Positions 14,481 through 24,658 of a stretch of DNA of 64,000 nucleotides are shown here, piece by piece. Source of the DNA: Strigops habroptila (lineage: Eukaryota > Chordata > Aves > Psittaciformes > Psittacidae); NCBI RefSeq assembly GCF_004027225.2, contig NC_044282.2, positions 64,961,225-65,025,224 on the forward strand, written 5' to 3'. Below the pieces are notes generated by a model. The model ran no database searches. It was given only the letters and a program-made list of their open reading frames with translations, and was not told the origin of the DNA. Position numbers and translations under genes: made by a program. Positions within the stretch are counted from its first letter, which is position 1, and each line of letters starts with the position of its first letter.

Positions 14481-15537
14481 TTCCAGGTTTCTTTCCAGAT
14501 TAATTCAACCATAAGAAACATGTGAGTTTCAGAATTCAATGAGGATCATGTAATCTTTGCTCCTCAGCTCAAATTGAGAGATGAGAGTGGCAGGTCACCA
14601 CAGAGGCACAGTCTCCACATAGGACTTTGATGAAGTTTCTCTTAGTCTCGAGCTCAGGGAAAGTGGAATTCGGCTGAATGACCCTGCTATGTGCAAAGGA
14701 CAGTCAGGAGCTGCTTGTCTGCCTTTCCCCCACGTGGCCTGATGGTGCAGAGGTGGTAACAGAAAGTCTTACAGAGACTGGTAGAGCATAACACTGCCTG
14801 CAGGTAGGCTATGAAGGTCCTCGTCCTGCCTAGGAGGCAGTGAGGGACATTGGCTGGGAAAAGCGATGCTTGTCTATGCATACACATACAGGGACCCTTA
14901 GGCATCCAGGCCCCCAAATCGTTTGTATTTGTGCAGACGCTCCCTTCAATAGCAGGTTGAGAAGAGGAGCAGCTCTTTACAGCTCATTGTCTGGAAGAGT
15001 GGCCATAAGCACAGAGAAGCTGAGCAGGTGCCCGTGCCTTGGCCAAGGGTTCAGGATTACCATCTCCTCTACCACTACTTTGATCCCTACCACGTCATCC
15101 TGACTGTGCTGGGCTTGCATGGGTGGAGTGGATCTTGCCCACGAGGATTGTTTCTGTGTTTGGAAGCCTGTGATGACCAGGCATCTTTGAGCAGCAAGGG
15201 TTTTTTCATTGGGAACATCGCAACGATATAGCTCTTTGGGGAGAATTTAAAAGATACAGTACTTTTAAAAAGGTGTTTATTTGGGTTAGGATATGAGCTT
15301 GATAAAGAACACTAAAATAGATGCTGAAGATCAGCTGCTTTCAGAGATTTATTTATGGAGCAAGCAGGATTGTGCAGCAGGACTTGTAGTCATAGGGTAT
15401 TTTTGCCATTTGAGAGCATGCCTGGTAATGCTCAATGGTATTGGAGACCAATGCTCCAATGCATCCAATATGTAACATGAAATATGTAGTTCGATTTGTG
15501 AAATGCCACATAAGTAATGAAATTCTTTTGATTGCAG

Positions 15538-15637
15538 GAAGAAACACAGAAGAAGAAGAAGCTATGATGCAGGAATGGTTCATGCTGGTTAATAAGAAGA
15601 ATGCCTTAATAAGACGAATGAACCAGCTTTCTCTTCT
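15538..15637 (+). CDS. EHBP1: EHBP1 coding exon, bMERB helix segment
   Basis: The exon follows an acceptor ending ttgattgcag and stops before a strong gtaagt donor. It is 100 nt long: it opens with the last two bases of a codon (a glycine if the previous exon ends in G) and leaves two bases of a leucine codon. It encodes [20 protein letters not shown] and continues [12 protein letters not shown], a charged amphipathic helix of the bMERB domain. Confidence 0.95.
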
Positions 15638-18600
15638 GTAAGTATGGATGGACACATGTATTTACAGAAGGATGATTTACTGGAATATTTACCCATCAGA
15701 TAGATGCAAAACTTATTTGCTCACTTCCCATTAGACTTCAAAAATATTCCCTCAAAAGCAAGTAGTGTGGATGCTTTGTGGAACTCACGGAGTAACTTGT
15801 TTTTCTCATATTTCAGACTTGAAAATGAGAAGCATGCACTGACACAAGATTAGCCAGAGCTGTGAAAAACAAAAAAAATAAAGAGATACTAAGCACAGTC
15901 GCATTTTCAAAGGCCCAGCAGTAGAATAAAATTACATTTTAGAAACGCACAAATAGATTTGGATTGTGCCTCAGATGTGACAGGTGAAGACTGGAGAGAG
16001 AGCAAAATCTGAGTCACTACCTGCTTTGCAGAAATCCTCAATCCCATCATTGGTAGTTCAGCAGCACTGGACTGCTGGAAGGATATTAGTGAATCAGTCA
16101 CAGTGTGATGATACCACTGATACTGCAAAGTAAGGACAAATAAACTTTTTCGCTAGCACCAGGGAGGAAGGGGGGAGATGCTGCTCGTTTTTAGAGGCAT
16201 TTTGCCCTCAGTGCTTCTTTTCCAGGTCCTTTCAGTTTGATTATATTTCTTTCAGTAATGCCACCTAGTGTAGATGCCTGCATACTTCCCTGGGAAGAGC
16301 CTGTGCTCATGAATTTCTTGCCGTGTCTGAACTTGACAGAAGATTCTACCTTCAAAATATTAAACTTTCTAATCCCGTGTCTAATTTTCATTATTCATTA
16401 GGGCAGAATGTATATAGGGTAATACTTCCAGTGTCATAGTATCTTGGTGAATGGGCTGATGCTGGAATTTGTTCATTGGATCCGGGGGAATGTTTTACAC
16501 TTAGGACATTCCACAACAGCCGCTTCCAAGGATGAATAATAAATAATTACGTCTTGTAGCACAACAGAGTTAAACTGATGGAATTAAAGCCGACATTACA
16601 GAAAATGAAAAAGCCCTGTGACTGAATATGCCACCTGAGCAAGGTTTTAAGTTTGTGTATCATTTGTTTGGAGTAGCTTAAAGTTAAAGAGAAAAGTCGG
16701 TTGCGAGTCCTAAAATCAATGTGAGTTAAAGGTTCTTTTAAGTGTTTAATGATTTAGTAATTAACATATTGATGAACTTTTGCAACTTGCCTAGGGAAAA
16801 AGAACATGACCTAGAAAGGCGCTACGAACTGCTGAACCGGGAGCTAAGAGCAATGCTTGCTATTGAAGGTAAGAGCAACGCTGGGTACTGAGGGAAGGAA
16901 AATACTTGCTGCCGAAGGTGGCTACCTGAATATACCAAGCAGGGAGGCTTTTCTGAAGCCCAGTTAAGAATTAATGTTGATATTTACATCACTTCAAGTG
17001 ATAGCATGCAGGAAATATGCTGGGTCTGCAATCCCATTCTTAAGTTGTATTCAGGGGGAGAAAAAGAAAAGTCTCCATATATGGGACAAAGAAATATTGT
17101 CTCCTTGGAATAAACTTTAAAAACAAAGTGATGAGGACGTAAAGAACATTTGTCCAGGGTTTATTATTTTTGTTGCAGTCGTGTTCTCCTGGCTTTCCTG
17201 CGGCATTGAGCTGCTTTCAGTGCCGCAGAAAATGGAAGGGGTGACCCACAGAAGGGAGCCTTCTTCCTCTTAGTGTTTCAGATCTGGGTTACAACAGTAT
17301 CTCACTGGGAAAAAAAAAGGTCTCATACGTTTGCCAAGTAAATATTTCATCGCAAGCAACACCAGGATTAGTGCGATCCTTTGCACAGATTTTCTCCCTT
17401 CTCTGCAACTCTCCCGAGTTTAGTCACCTTACCTGAATGAAAACTCATGGGAAGATTGACACGTGGGATAAATGAAACAATTGCATCCTTTCCATAGGGC
17501 TTTCAAGTGAATTGTACAATAATCCTGGGGATGATTCATAATAAAAAATAAACATCCAGATAGCTTAAACCATTGCTTGCATTATTTTCTTATTTAAATA
17601 TCTTAAGTGTTTTCTAATGCTGCACCGCTTATACCTCTCAGTCACAAACGCTGTCTTATAGTTCAAAGATGTTTGCTTTAAAGTTAATCCTTTGGGCTCT
17701 GTAAAATGGACCTTTTGTCTAATCAATGCAAATTGATTTTGCTATTCTGTATTGACCTCTCAACCCTTTGACTGTCCATGGTAATTTCTTTCTTCACCTG
17801 ATAAGGTACCTGATCCATAATAAATCAATTCTAATTAGTTTGGAGACTTCACTGGGAGCATAAGTTTGTAGGAAAAAGCAGCAGGTTTCAGGTAGCTTTT
17901 TCATATCTCTCCGTCTGTGGATATATTTTTTGCTTAAGGCTACTTTTCACTGTATTCTTGGATAAACTTGAGCCAAATACACACATTGCTTTGTGCAGAG
18001 ACAAGCCAGATTAATTGGGAATCATACTAGTTAAATATATAAAACACAAAATACTTTAAAACCAGAGAGGAGCTAAGAGATACTGTATTTAAATCCAAAA
18101 TTTCAATGTTTAATTGCATTTTACTTCCTTTTACTGTCTTGGAACGTCCTAACAGCAGCCTTTGAATGTCTTGCAGCCTATGCCATTCACACACTGACTT
18201 GAATAAAAATCTCTCCTTTTTTAATTTCTTCTTGTAAGTTTAGAAAGAGATGCCAAAAGCAAAGAAAGTCCTCTTTTTTTTCAATTTCTTTATTTCTGTG
18301 TGTGCTACTGATGACATCATAAACAGGGGTTTAGGGAGAAAACAAAAGTGCTGGAGATTGGTGATTTTTTTTTATTATTATTTATACGACAAAGTCCACA
18401 TTTAACATTTTAACCCTCAATAAGATTATTTTAGCAGCTATCCGCTTTTACCCAAAAAACATATTAAAGGAGAAACTCTCCCGAGAAAATGCCTGCAAAA
18501 CCCCAAAATACACATTTGCGACACCTCGCTTCTTGGTGTGTGTGTCAGCAGTGTATCGCTTTCTGTCCCCAACATGCGCCGGGGTGCCAAGATGCACTTT

Positions 18601-21600
18601 TTGGGAATCACCAGTAAAACCACGCCATTTATAATATTATTTCCCCAAAGAAGCATGGGCTGCCTGAACAGTGCTCCGAGGCCATTTAGCTGATTGCTAG
18701 TGAGCGCTTGGGCTCCGTCAAGGAGTTGAAAATACAGATCTCACTTTTACCGGCATCAATTCCAAACCTGAAATATATGGGCAAGGAGAAAAAATCTATA
18801 TATGACGGGACAGGATGGATTTGTTTGTCCAAAAGGAAGGTAGAATGCACCAACCCAAACTGGAACTTAAAAAAAGGGAAAAGTCTTTGAAAGGTGATAA
18901 TTACTGTTTTGGTAAATTGCTGTAACTCTTCCACGCGTGACTGTGCTGTTTAAAAATCTATCAACCAATTTACTTTGCTGGTTGATGACAGGAAAGGGGG
19001 AAAACAAGAGAAAGAGAGAGCCTTGCAAAAGGTAGCAGCCTGCTGATGGCAGATAAAGGCGGTTTATTGGCGGCCGGCCTGCCCTGCCTGCGCAGGCAGC
19101 GTGTGGCAGTGCTGGCGTCTGGAGGTGCTGACCGTTATAATGTTCAGTGATGTGGAGACGGTGTCCTCTTAGCCACTGCTAAAATGGAGGCATAGGCAGC
19201 TGAATGGCCTTTTGGAGTGTCACGGCACTTCACGCGGAACACATGAATGACCGAGGGTGGTAGAAAAAGGCATACTTTTATTTCCCCCACCCTGTTTAGC
19301 CGTAGAGATAAGAGAGAGAGTTACGGCACTGCCTTCTTCCAGCTAGAAAGTGTTCCTCTCTTTCTGCTGCCGAGACTGCTCCGACCAAGCGAGGCCTGAA
19401 ATCCCTGCCTGATAGGCCAAAGAAAATACAGGTTACTGGTTTGTTTTAACCTGCACCCATCGGAAGGCATTTTGGCTGTCTGGGAGCCGACCCCTGTAAA
19501 CAATGTGCTGCAATTCAGAGGCTGATTTTTGCCACGTCTGCGGTGGGATGCCATACTTCCAACTACCTTTCCTCTCGCTCCTTTTTTATTTTTTTCATTC
19601 AAGATTTAATGCCTCCTTAGAAAAGATAAGTTCATTTTTGCACACCTTGGGGTGGTGTGTTCATTTTCTGCCCAAGAAATGGATCTTCTTTCGGATTTTG
19701 TACATCTTGATTTATTCTTGGCTTATAGTTTGAAGTGGGTGCTCTTCTAAAAGGATTTATGCATAGGTTCACTATTTTTGTAGTTATGGTTTATATGATA
19801 AGCTTTTTATATTTAAAATCAATATGTAATCCTGTGGAGGAGCTTATCCTCTAAAACCCCATTTGTAAATCTATTTTAGCTTTGTTACACCGCGCAGCCA
19901 CAGTATTCCATAGATTGATTAGGTTCAGCAGCAGAATCCTATCAAATGGCCTGCTCTGATGATGATGCAAACTCTTTCAGGATTGCTAGTTGACTGGAAC
20001 TAAAGATAAGACCTGACTGCAATCCCCCAATGTGCTCTTTACAAAACTAGTGTTAATTTTCATCAAAGTGCCGAGCTTATTTATTATAGTGGCGAGGCTG
20101 AAGGTTTTACTACGAGAACTTTCGACCATTTCTATTAAAGCATTTCTATGGGAACCAGCTGCCTGTTTGCTCAAAGTAATTATCAGTTTAAGCGGAGAGG
20201 GTGGGGGTAAAAAAGACAATATGAAGTCAATGAAGATGAATAATTGAAAACATTTCTACTTTAACGTGAATTTAGCAAACTGTCATTTTAAACTGCCCGT
20301 CGTGAGCGGTGGCACGGGGGCTTTAGCTTTCAACACTTTTAGCTCATATACAGCTTCAGAGCTTAATCCAATTTTTGTCCAGAGTGTAGCTTTTATAACA
20401 GTATTATTCTGAAATCTTCAAATTAATCACAGCCCATATTGTAGCTTCCCAGAGCTGCAGTCAGCCTGGGTAACTGTATGTGACAGGTGCTATAGGTAAT
20501 CCTGGCTTAAAAGGCACAACAGGTAGGAATCAAACTTGATCACAGTTGCTTTTTTAAACATGGGGATGCTTCCTGAAAGTGCTGCCCAGCAGTATTTTGT
20601 TGGATAAAACAAAATTGCAATGTAGTCTCATAGAAAACGTTATTTGAATACTTTGCACTAGTTCTCCTTTTAACCAGTTGCTACTTGACTGTATTTATTT
20701 GGGGGGCAGGGGGGGTGTGGGTGTGGAATCAGGCACCTTTTCTAGGAAACAAAATAAAAATGCAAGGGAATATTTCTGCCAGCAAGTTTTCCCATAGTTT
20801 ATTTCAACACTAATAATAAGCAAATGCAGGAACAAAAAAGCCCGGGTTTGTTCCGTGAAGTCCTAATATGACGTTATTTACCCCATGGGGCTACAGGATG
20901 GGACAACAGAAACCACCGTGCTTAGAAAGGGACTTAACAGAGAAAAACAGTAAAGGACTGAGCAGAACTTGTACTGAAGTATTTTAACTGGTGTTTGCTG
21001 TTTCGAAAGCTAAAATTGCTGCTGAAACAGCAGAAGTAGGGGATGAAGGAAAGAAAGAGAGAGAGAGAGAAAGATAGAGAAAAGAAAGAAAAAGGAAAGA
21101 AAAAAGGAAAGAAAAAGGAAAAAAAAAAGAAAGGAAAAGAAAGAAAAGAGAGAAAGGAAAAGAGAGAGAAAGCAAAAGTTAGTTTTAAAAATCAGAGTTT
21201 TTCACCCAAGTGAAAACCGTCAAAGTTGCAAAATAATTAAATCAAGTCCAGGTAGAGGCAGTGGGTTTCAGGTCCCTTTTCATCTAGAGCTTCATGTGCC
21301 CAAATGTGCTGGGGAGCCCGAGTCTCCTCACGAGCATCAGCAAAAGCAGGAGAAAAGTTAACCTGAAAGTTGGGGACCACGTCTGCAGGCAGCAAACCCC
21401 GGTGAAATTCTCTACCATGTCCCTCCTCCTTTTTTGCCTGCCTCGCTGCTGTTGCCCTTCGCAAGAGGGTTTTGTCACGCTGATTGCGTTGCACGCACAG
21501 GGGCTTTATATCTGTGGGGGAGACCCTCCGGTTTTGGGAAGCTCAGGCTTGCAGAGGTGCAGAGCGGTGTGTTTTAAACGGGTTAAACCGAAGGAGCCGT

Positions 21601-23733
21601 CCCCTAAGGAGCAAAGGGGCAAGCAGCGGTGGAACTTGAGAAACTGCCTTGAGAATTAGCACCTAAAAGGCTGCTACCCAAATTAAAGCAGCTTTGTCGC
21701 AGGAGAAATGGCTTAGATTACCCGTGATTTTGGCTGGTAGCTTCAGTTCTAATCTGAGCACACCTGGAAAATCATTTCCTTAGCAACGGGAAGCAATACA
21801 TTTAAAAGAGAAAAAGAGGAAGAAAAGGAAGGAGAGAAAGGAAAATAAGGAGAAAAAGGAGGAAAAGAAAGAGAAGAGGAGAAAAACTCCTGGGAAGTTT
21901 TGGCAGTTCCCAGCCAGGCCGATGCTCAGGGAAGGGCTCCCCACTTGCGAGAGGCTTCCATGCGTGTTCTCCTCTCCCGAGTGTGCCCGCACACACGTGT
22001 CAGTGGGGGTCTTCCCTGCGTGCGTGGGGACTCGTCACTCACTCGTGGGCCCAGGCGGACGGCGAGGGCGCGATAAAAGCGGTTACACATTCCTGCCTCT
22101 CTGCCGCTCTTCCAACCTTTATTGCATGATGATGCATCTAATTTTTAATTTGTAAATACAAGGCTGAATTCCCTCCAGCACTACTTGCTTTCATACAGCT
22201 TCTGAGCAGTTTGCTGTCTTGAATAAATTTGGCTTTGGAGGGGGGTCAGGGGGATTTGAACCACCGCATTCTTGCGGGGTTTGTGAAGATTCACATGGTA
22301 ACCGGTGGTGAGCATTGTTCGGGTTATCTGAATAAGCACCAGCCATGTGAGTTTTAACATGATCGCCCAGGGCAATGGAGAGCGCGGGGAGAAAGCCAAA
22401 AGGACTGCACCCTCTCTCCCCTTCGCCTTCGGGAAGCGCAGCCGGCGAGGAGGAGGAGGAGGAGGAGAAGGAGAAGGAGGAAGGGGAAGGGCGGGGGGAC
22501 ACCGCCGGGCCGGTGGCGACGGCTTCTCCCGGTGGTGGGTTTTTTTGGAGCCGGTGTCCTCTTTCCCTCCCGCTCCTCATTTGTCCTGCTATCTCTCTCA
22601 TCATCTCCTGCTCCTGCTTTTCATTGTTTACCTTCTTAATGAGGGAGGCGGGGAAGGCCGGGGCTTGACTGACAGCGACAAGCCCTTACGGACCGGCTGG
22701 AGGGCCGGAGGCTGCGGGGCGGCCCCGGGGGGCTGCGGCGTGCGGGGCCGGGAAAAATCCCTTCGGGAAAAGCGGGGCGGCCCCGGGCTCCGCTGCGGGC
22801 CAGCGCCGGGGGGGAGTGGGCCCCGCGCTACTTTGTAGCAAGTGTATTTTTACTTCAAAGCGGAAAATGCTAATTAACTGATACCTGCTTTTAAAGTTAC
22901 TGCGAAGCATATGGTGCTCAGTGTGAGATTCCTCCGGCTGCTCAGAGCAAGCGAGGAATTAGCGAAGAAGAGAGCCGGGATGCAGGGAAACGGGGCTTTG
23001 CTCCTAGGAGGGGAAACTTGGTAAATGTCGGTGCCCGTCCAGGAAAAACAGTCGTGAAAGGCAAAGTTGTTGATGATGATAATAATAGTAGTAGTAATAA
23101 TAATAATAGCAACAATAATATATAATACAAAAAAAAACAAAACAAAAAAAGGGAGAGGGAACCCAAACAACCCCAAAGTCGCCTCTGAGCTCCCCCAGGC
23201 CGGGTGACAGGGAGGCAAAACGCCGGTGGGTTGTGCCTGGCTTTGCGGTAGTGCCCGCTGGGGAGAGCGGCACCGCCGGGCCGGGTCGTACCGGGCTGTA
23301 CCGTGTCGGGCTCCCCGCCGCAGCGGCGCCGGGCCCCGGCAGCCCCTGACCGGTGTGTGTGTGTTTCGGTTTTCTCCCGCAGACTGGCAGAAGACGGAGG
23401 CGCAGAAGAGGCGAGAGCAGCTTCTGCTGGACGAACTCGTTATTCTCGTTAACAAACGGGACGCGCTGGTCAGGGACCTGGACGCCCAGGAGAAGCAGTG
23501 AGTCGGGAGAACGAACGGGGTGGGGGGGCGGTCCCCTTCCCCACGGGAAGTTTGGGACGAGTCCGAGGGCGCCGTGGCCGTGGCCGGATCTCGTTGCGGC
23601 CACGCAGCCTCTCACCGCGCCTCCCGCCGCCTCTCTCCGCAGGGCCGAGGAAGAGGACGAGCATTTGGAGAGGACTCTCGAGCAAAACAAAGGCAAGATG
23701 GCCAAGAAAGAAGAGAAATGCGTCCTCCAGTGA
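15538..23733 (+). CDS. EHBP1: EHBP1, C-terminal 126 residues (join of four exons; 5' part outside window)
   Basis: EH domain-binding protein 1 links EHD-family ATPases and Rab8/Rab10-type GTPases to actin during endocytic recycling. The full protein has an N-terminal C2-like domain, a calponin-homology domain and a C-terminal bMERB domain. The exons join at 15538-15637, 16795-16868, 23383-23497 and 23643-23733, with matching phases. The product is highly charged and helical: [20 protein letters not shown], then [17 protein letters not shown], then a segment rich in Q, K, R, E with [16 protein letters not shown], ending KKEEKCVLQ and TGA. The final CVLQ fits a CaaX prenylation box. The order and sequence match the vertebrate EHBP1 C-terminus as I know it; EHBP1L1 and MICAL relatives share the domain but fit less well. 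The first 5' base of the first codon comes from an exon outside the window or not recognised. Confidence 0.95.
15638..16794 (+). other. EHBP1: EHBP1 intron
   Basis: This 1.16 kb intron runs from a GTAAGT donor to a pyrimidine-poor acceptor ending cttgcctag. Apart from the possible alternative terminal exon at 15817-15853 and its nearby AATAAA signals, I see nothing coding in it. Confidence 0.9.
15817..15853 (+). CDS. EHBP1: Possible alternative terminal exon of EHBP1
   Basis: An acceptor-like pyrimidine tract ending catatttcag precedes 15817, only 180 bases after the preceding exon's donor. Spliced from that exon, the frame reads [12 protein letters not shown] and then TAG at 15851-15853. 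An AATAAA lies 24 bases past the stop (15877-15882) and a second near 16139. The result would be an EHBP1 lacking the rest of the bMERB domain and the CaaX box. The splice phase fits, and the residues LENEK resemble the opening of the normal next exon (LEKEH). This could equally be a cryptic site; there is no transcript support. Confidence 0.3.
16795..16868 (+). CDS. EHBP1: EHBP1 coding exon, bMERB middle segment
   Basis: This 74 nt exon completes the split leucine codon and encodes [20 protein letters not shown] followed by LAIE, then leaves one base of an aspartate codon. Its donor is gtaaga. The heptad-like spacing of leucines and the charge pattern continue the coiled-coil Rab-binding helix. 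Confidence 0.95.
21045..21172. repeat. Purine-only tract (GA/GAAA-rich)
   Basis: A run of A and G only, interrupted once by T at 21075, with 97 uninterrupted purines at 21076-21172. It is built of GA dinucleotides and AAAG/AAAAGG units. Confidence 0.95.
21804..21886. repeat. Second purine tract
   Basis: Eighty-three bases of A and G with a single T at 21846. It lies 630 bases after the first purine tract in the same intron. Confidence 0.93.
22449..22490. repeat. GGA trinucleotide run
   Basis: Several consecutive GGA units followed by GAA/GGA variants at the edge of the CpG-rich domain. Confidence 0.85.
23071..23125. repeat. AAT/AGT trinucleotide microsatellite
   Basis: Units of GAT, AAT, AGT and AAT in the EHBP1 intron about 260 bases before the exon at 23383. 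Confidence 0.85.
23383..23497 (+). CDS. EHBP1: EHBP1 coding exon, distal bMERB
   Basis: The exon follows a cccgcag acceptor and ends before a GTGAGT donor. It is 115 nt long. It encodes [20 protein letters not shown], then [18 protein letters not shown] and two bases of a glutamine codon. It lies within the CpG-rich domain and its codons are GC-ending, unlike the two upstream exons, which matches local base composition rather than a different origin. Confidence 0.96.
23498..23642 (+). other. EHBP1: Short EHBP1 last intron
   Basis: This is a 145 nt GC-rich intron with a GTGAGT donor and a ctctccgcag acceptor. It separates the two final coding exons. Confidence 0.95.
23643..23733 (+). CDS. EHBP1: EHBP1 last coding exon with CaaX box
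   Basis: The exon completes the split glutamine codon and encodes [20 protein letters not shown], then KKEEKCVLQ and TGA at 23731-23733. The cysteine four residues from the end with V, L and Q after it fits a CaaX motif. A lysine-rich stretch just upstream would favour membrane association. In known EHBP1 proteins this tail is part of membrane targeting and Rab binding. Confidence 0.97.
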
Positions 23734-24125
23734 GCGGCCTTCCCGCGGCGGTGGCGAAATCGCAGCGCGGCTCTTTCTTATGTTTTTAAAATGCCGACAC
23801 GAGACTGGAAAGAAAAAAAAAAAAAAAAGAAAAAGAGAAAAAAAAAAAGATGTTTTGAAAAGGAAAAAAAAAAAAAATTAAAACTTTTTCCATTTTCTTA
23901 GGCCAGATCTAGGCTGCGCCGGGCCCCGCTCCGTTGTTTTTTGGTTTCCACTCAAGCGAACTCGCGTTGTGCCAGGGTTTCCGTGTGGGCTCAGCTCTCC
24001 TGCCGAAAGGCTTTGAAACGAAATCGCCGAGACCCCGGGTGTGCGGCGATGCCGGAGATGTGCGGAGGAGCAGAAGAAAGAAAGTCTGTCCTGGTTGCTG
24101 TAGCTGGAGGAGGGCTGAGTTTTGA

Positions 24126-24131
24126 AATAAA
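24126..24131 (+). terminator. EHBP1: Candidate EHBP1 polyadenylation signal
   Basis: Canonical AATAAA about 390 bases after the EHBP1 stop, followed within 20 bases by a T-rich stretch (gtttttgtcg). It is the best placed of the three candidate signals. Confidence 0.5.
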
Positions 24132-24425
24132 TATGTTTTTGTCGTAATAGGATTAGAGAGGGGGATATAGGAAAAAAAAAAATATCATTGGGAATGGTTT
24201 CATCTAGTCCTGCCATATGTAATACTTAATAAGCTACCTACATTTTATAGTTAGGTCCGATCCACCCCAGTTATTATTATTAAAAATGTGCTGTATTTAC
24301 CAGTGTTTTATTTCAGCAGTTTTACATTTCCCCGGGAGCAGAGCTGAGCCGCTCTGCTTTGCTCGGGGGGTTCCTCCGCCGGAGTCAGCGCAGAGCCCGG
24401 GGAGCGGCAGGGACCGGCTCGGGGC

Positions 24426-24453
24426 AGAGGCCGGCCCGGCCCGGCCCGGCCCG
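24426..24453. repeat. GGCCC pentanucleotide run
   Basis: About five direct copies of a GGCCC unit in the CpG-rich domain. Confidence 0.85.
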
Positions 24454-24638
24454 GTGCCTCCCCCCGCGTCCTCCGCGGGCCCGGGCCGCCGCTCCGCGTT
24501 ATTTATTGCGCCCGGGCCGCGTCCCCCACGCGGCCGCCCCCCCCCCCCCGTCCCCCGCCGTGTGTCCCCACGCGTGTCCCGCGCTCGCATCGTCCCTTCG
24601 TGGAGCTCGTCTCGTTTATTTATTACAATACCGAGTCA

Positions 24639-24646
24639 TATATAAG
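24639..24646 (+). promoter_or_regulatory. TATA-like element
   Basis: TATATAAG within an AT-rich pocket of the CpG island, upstream of OTX1. It could be a core promoter for a non-coding OTX1 exon, or simply part of the EHBP1 3'UTR. Confidence 0.25.
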
Positions 24647-24652
24647 ATTTTC

Positions 24653-24658
24653 AATAAA
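24653..24658 (+). terminator. EHBP1: Second candidate EHBP1 polyadenylation signal
   Basis: Canonical AATAAA about 920 bases after the EHBP1 stop, within an AT-rich pocket of the CpG island. It sits just after a TATA-like element, so its role is uncertain. Confidence 0.35.

Larger units (their letters stand above)
1..15537 (+). other. EHBP1: Probable EHBP1 intron, no exon recognised
   Basis: This AT-rich stretch precedes the first recognised EHBP1 exon. That exon begins in the middle of a codon with a good acceptor, so the gene must start upstream of it. I looked for the preceding part of the bMERB domain and found no convincing coding segment. The open frames present are short, lack splice context and resemble no family. 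Contents noted: short A/T runs, a GTTT run near 8868, a GTT run near 11954, a strong G-quadruplex motif at 10504-10528, a MIR-like remnant near 14270-14480, and motif-rich stretches near 3240-3560 and 11410-11650. Assignment to EHBP1 is inferred from exon phase and gene order. Confidence 0.75.
16869..23382 (+). other. EHBP1: EHBP1 penultimate large intron
   Basis: This 6.5 kb intron goes from ordinary AT-rich DNA into the GC-rich OTX1 domain near 22.35 kb. It holds two purine-only tracts (21045-21172 and 21804-21886), a GGA run near 22449-22490, an AAT/AAC run near 23071-23125 and several motif-dense stretches (19890-20220, 20340-20480, 22080-22360) that could be regulatory. I recognise no exon inside it. 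Confidence 0.85.

Noticed and set aside
23004-23705. 233-codon minus-strand frame over the EHBP1 last exons
   Set aside because: It is the antisense shadow of real EHBP1 exons and a trinucleotide repeat.
23811-23877. A-rich tract after the EHBP1 stop, as a possible processed retrocopy tail
   Set aside because: EHBP1 here has introns and correct splice sites, so it is the true gene; the tract is simple A-rich 3'UTR sequence.
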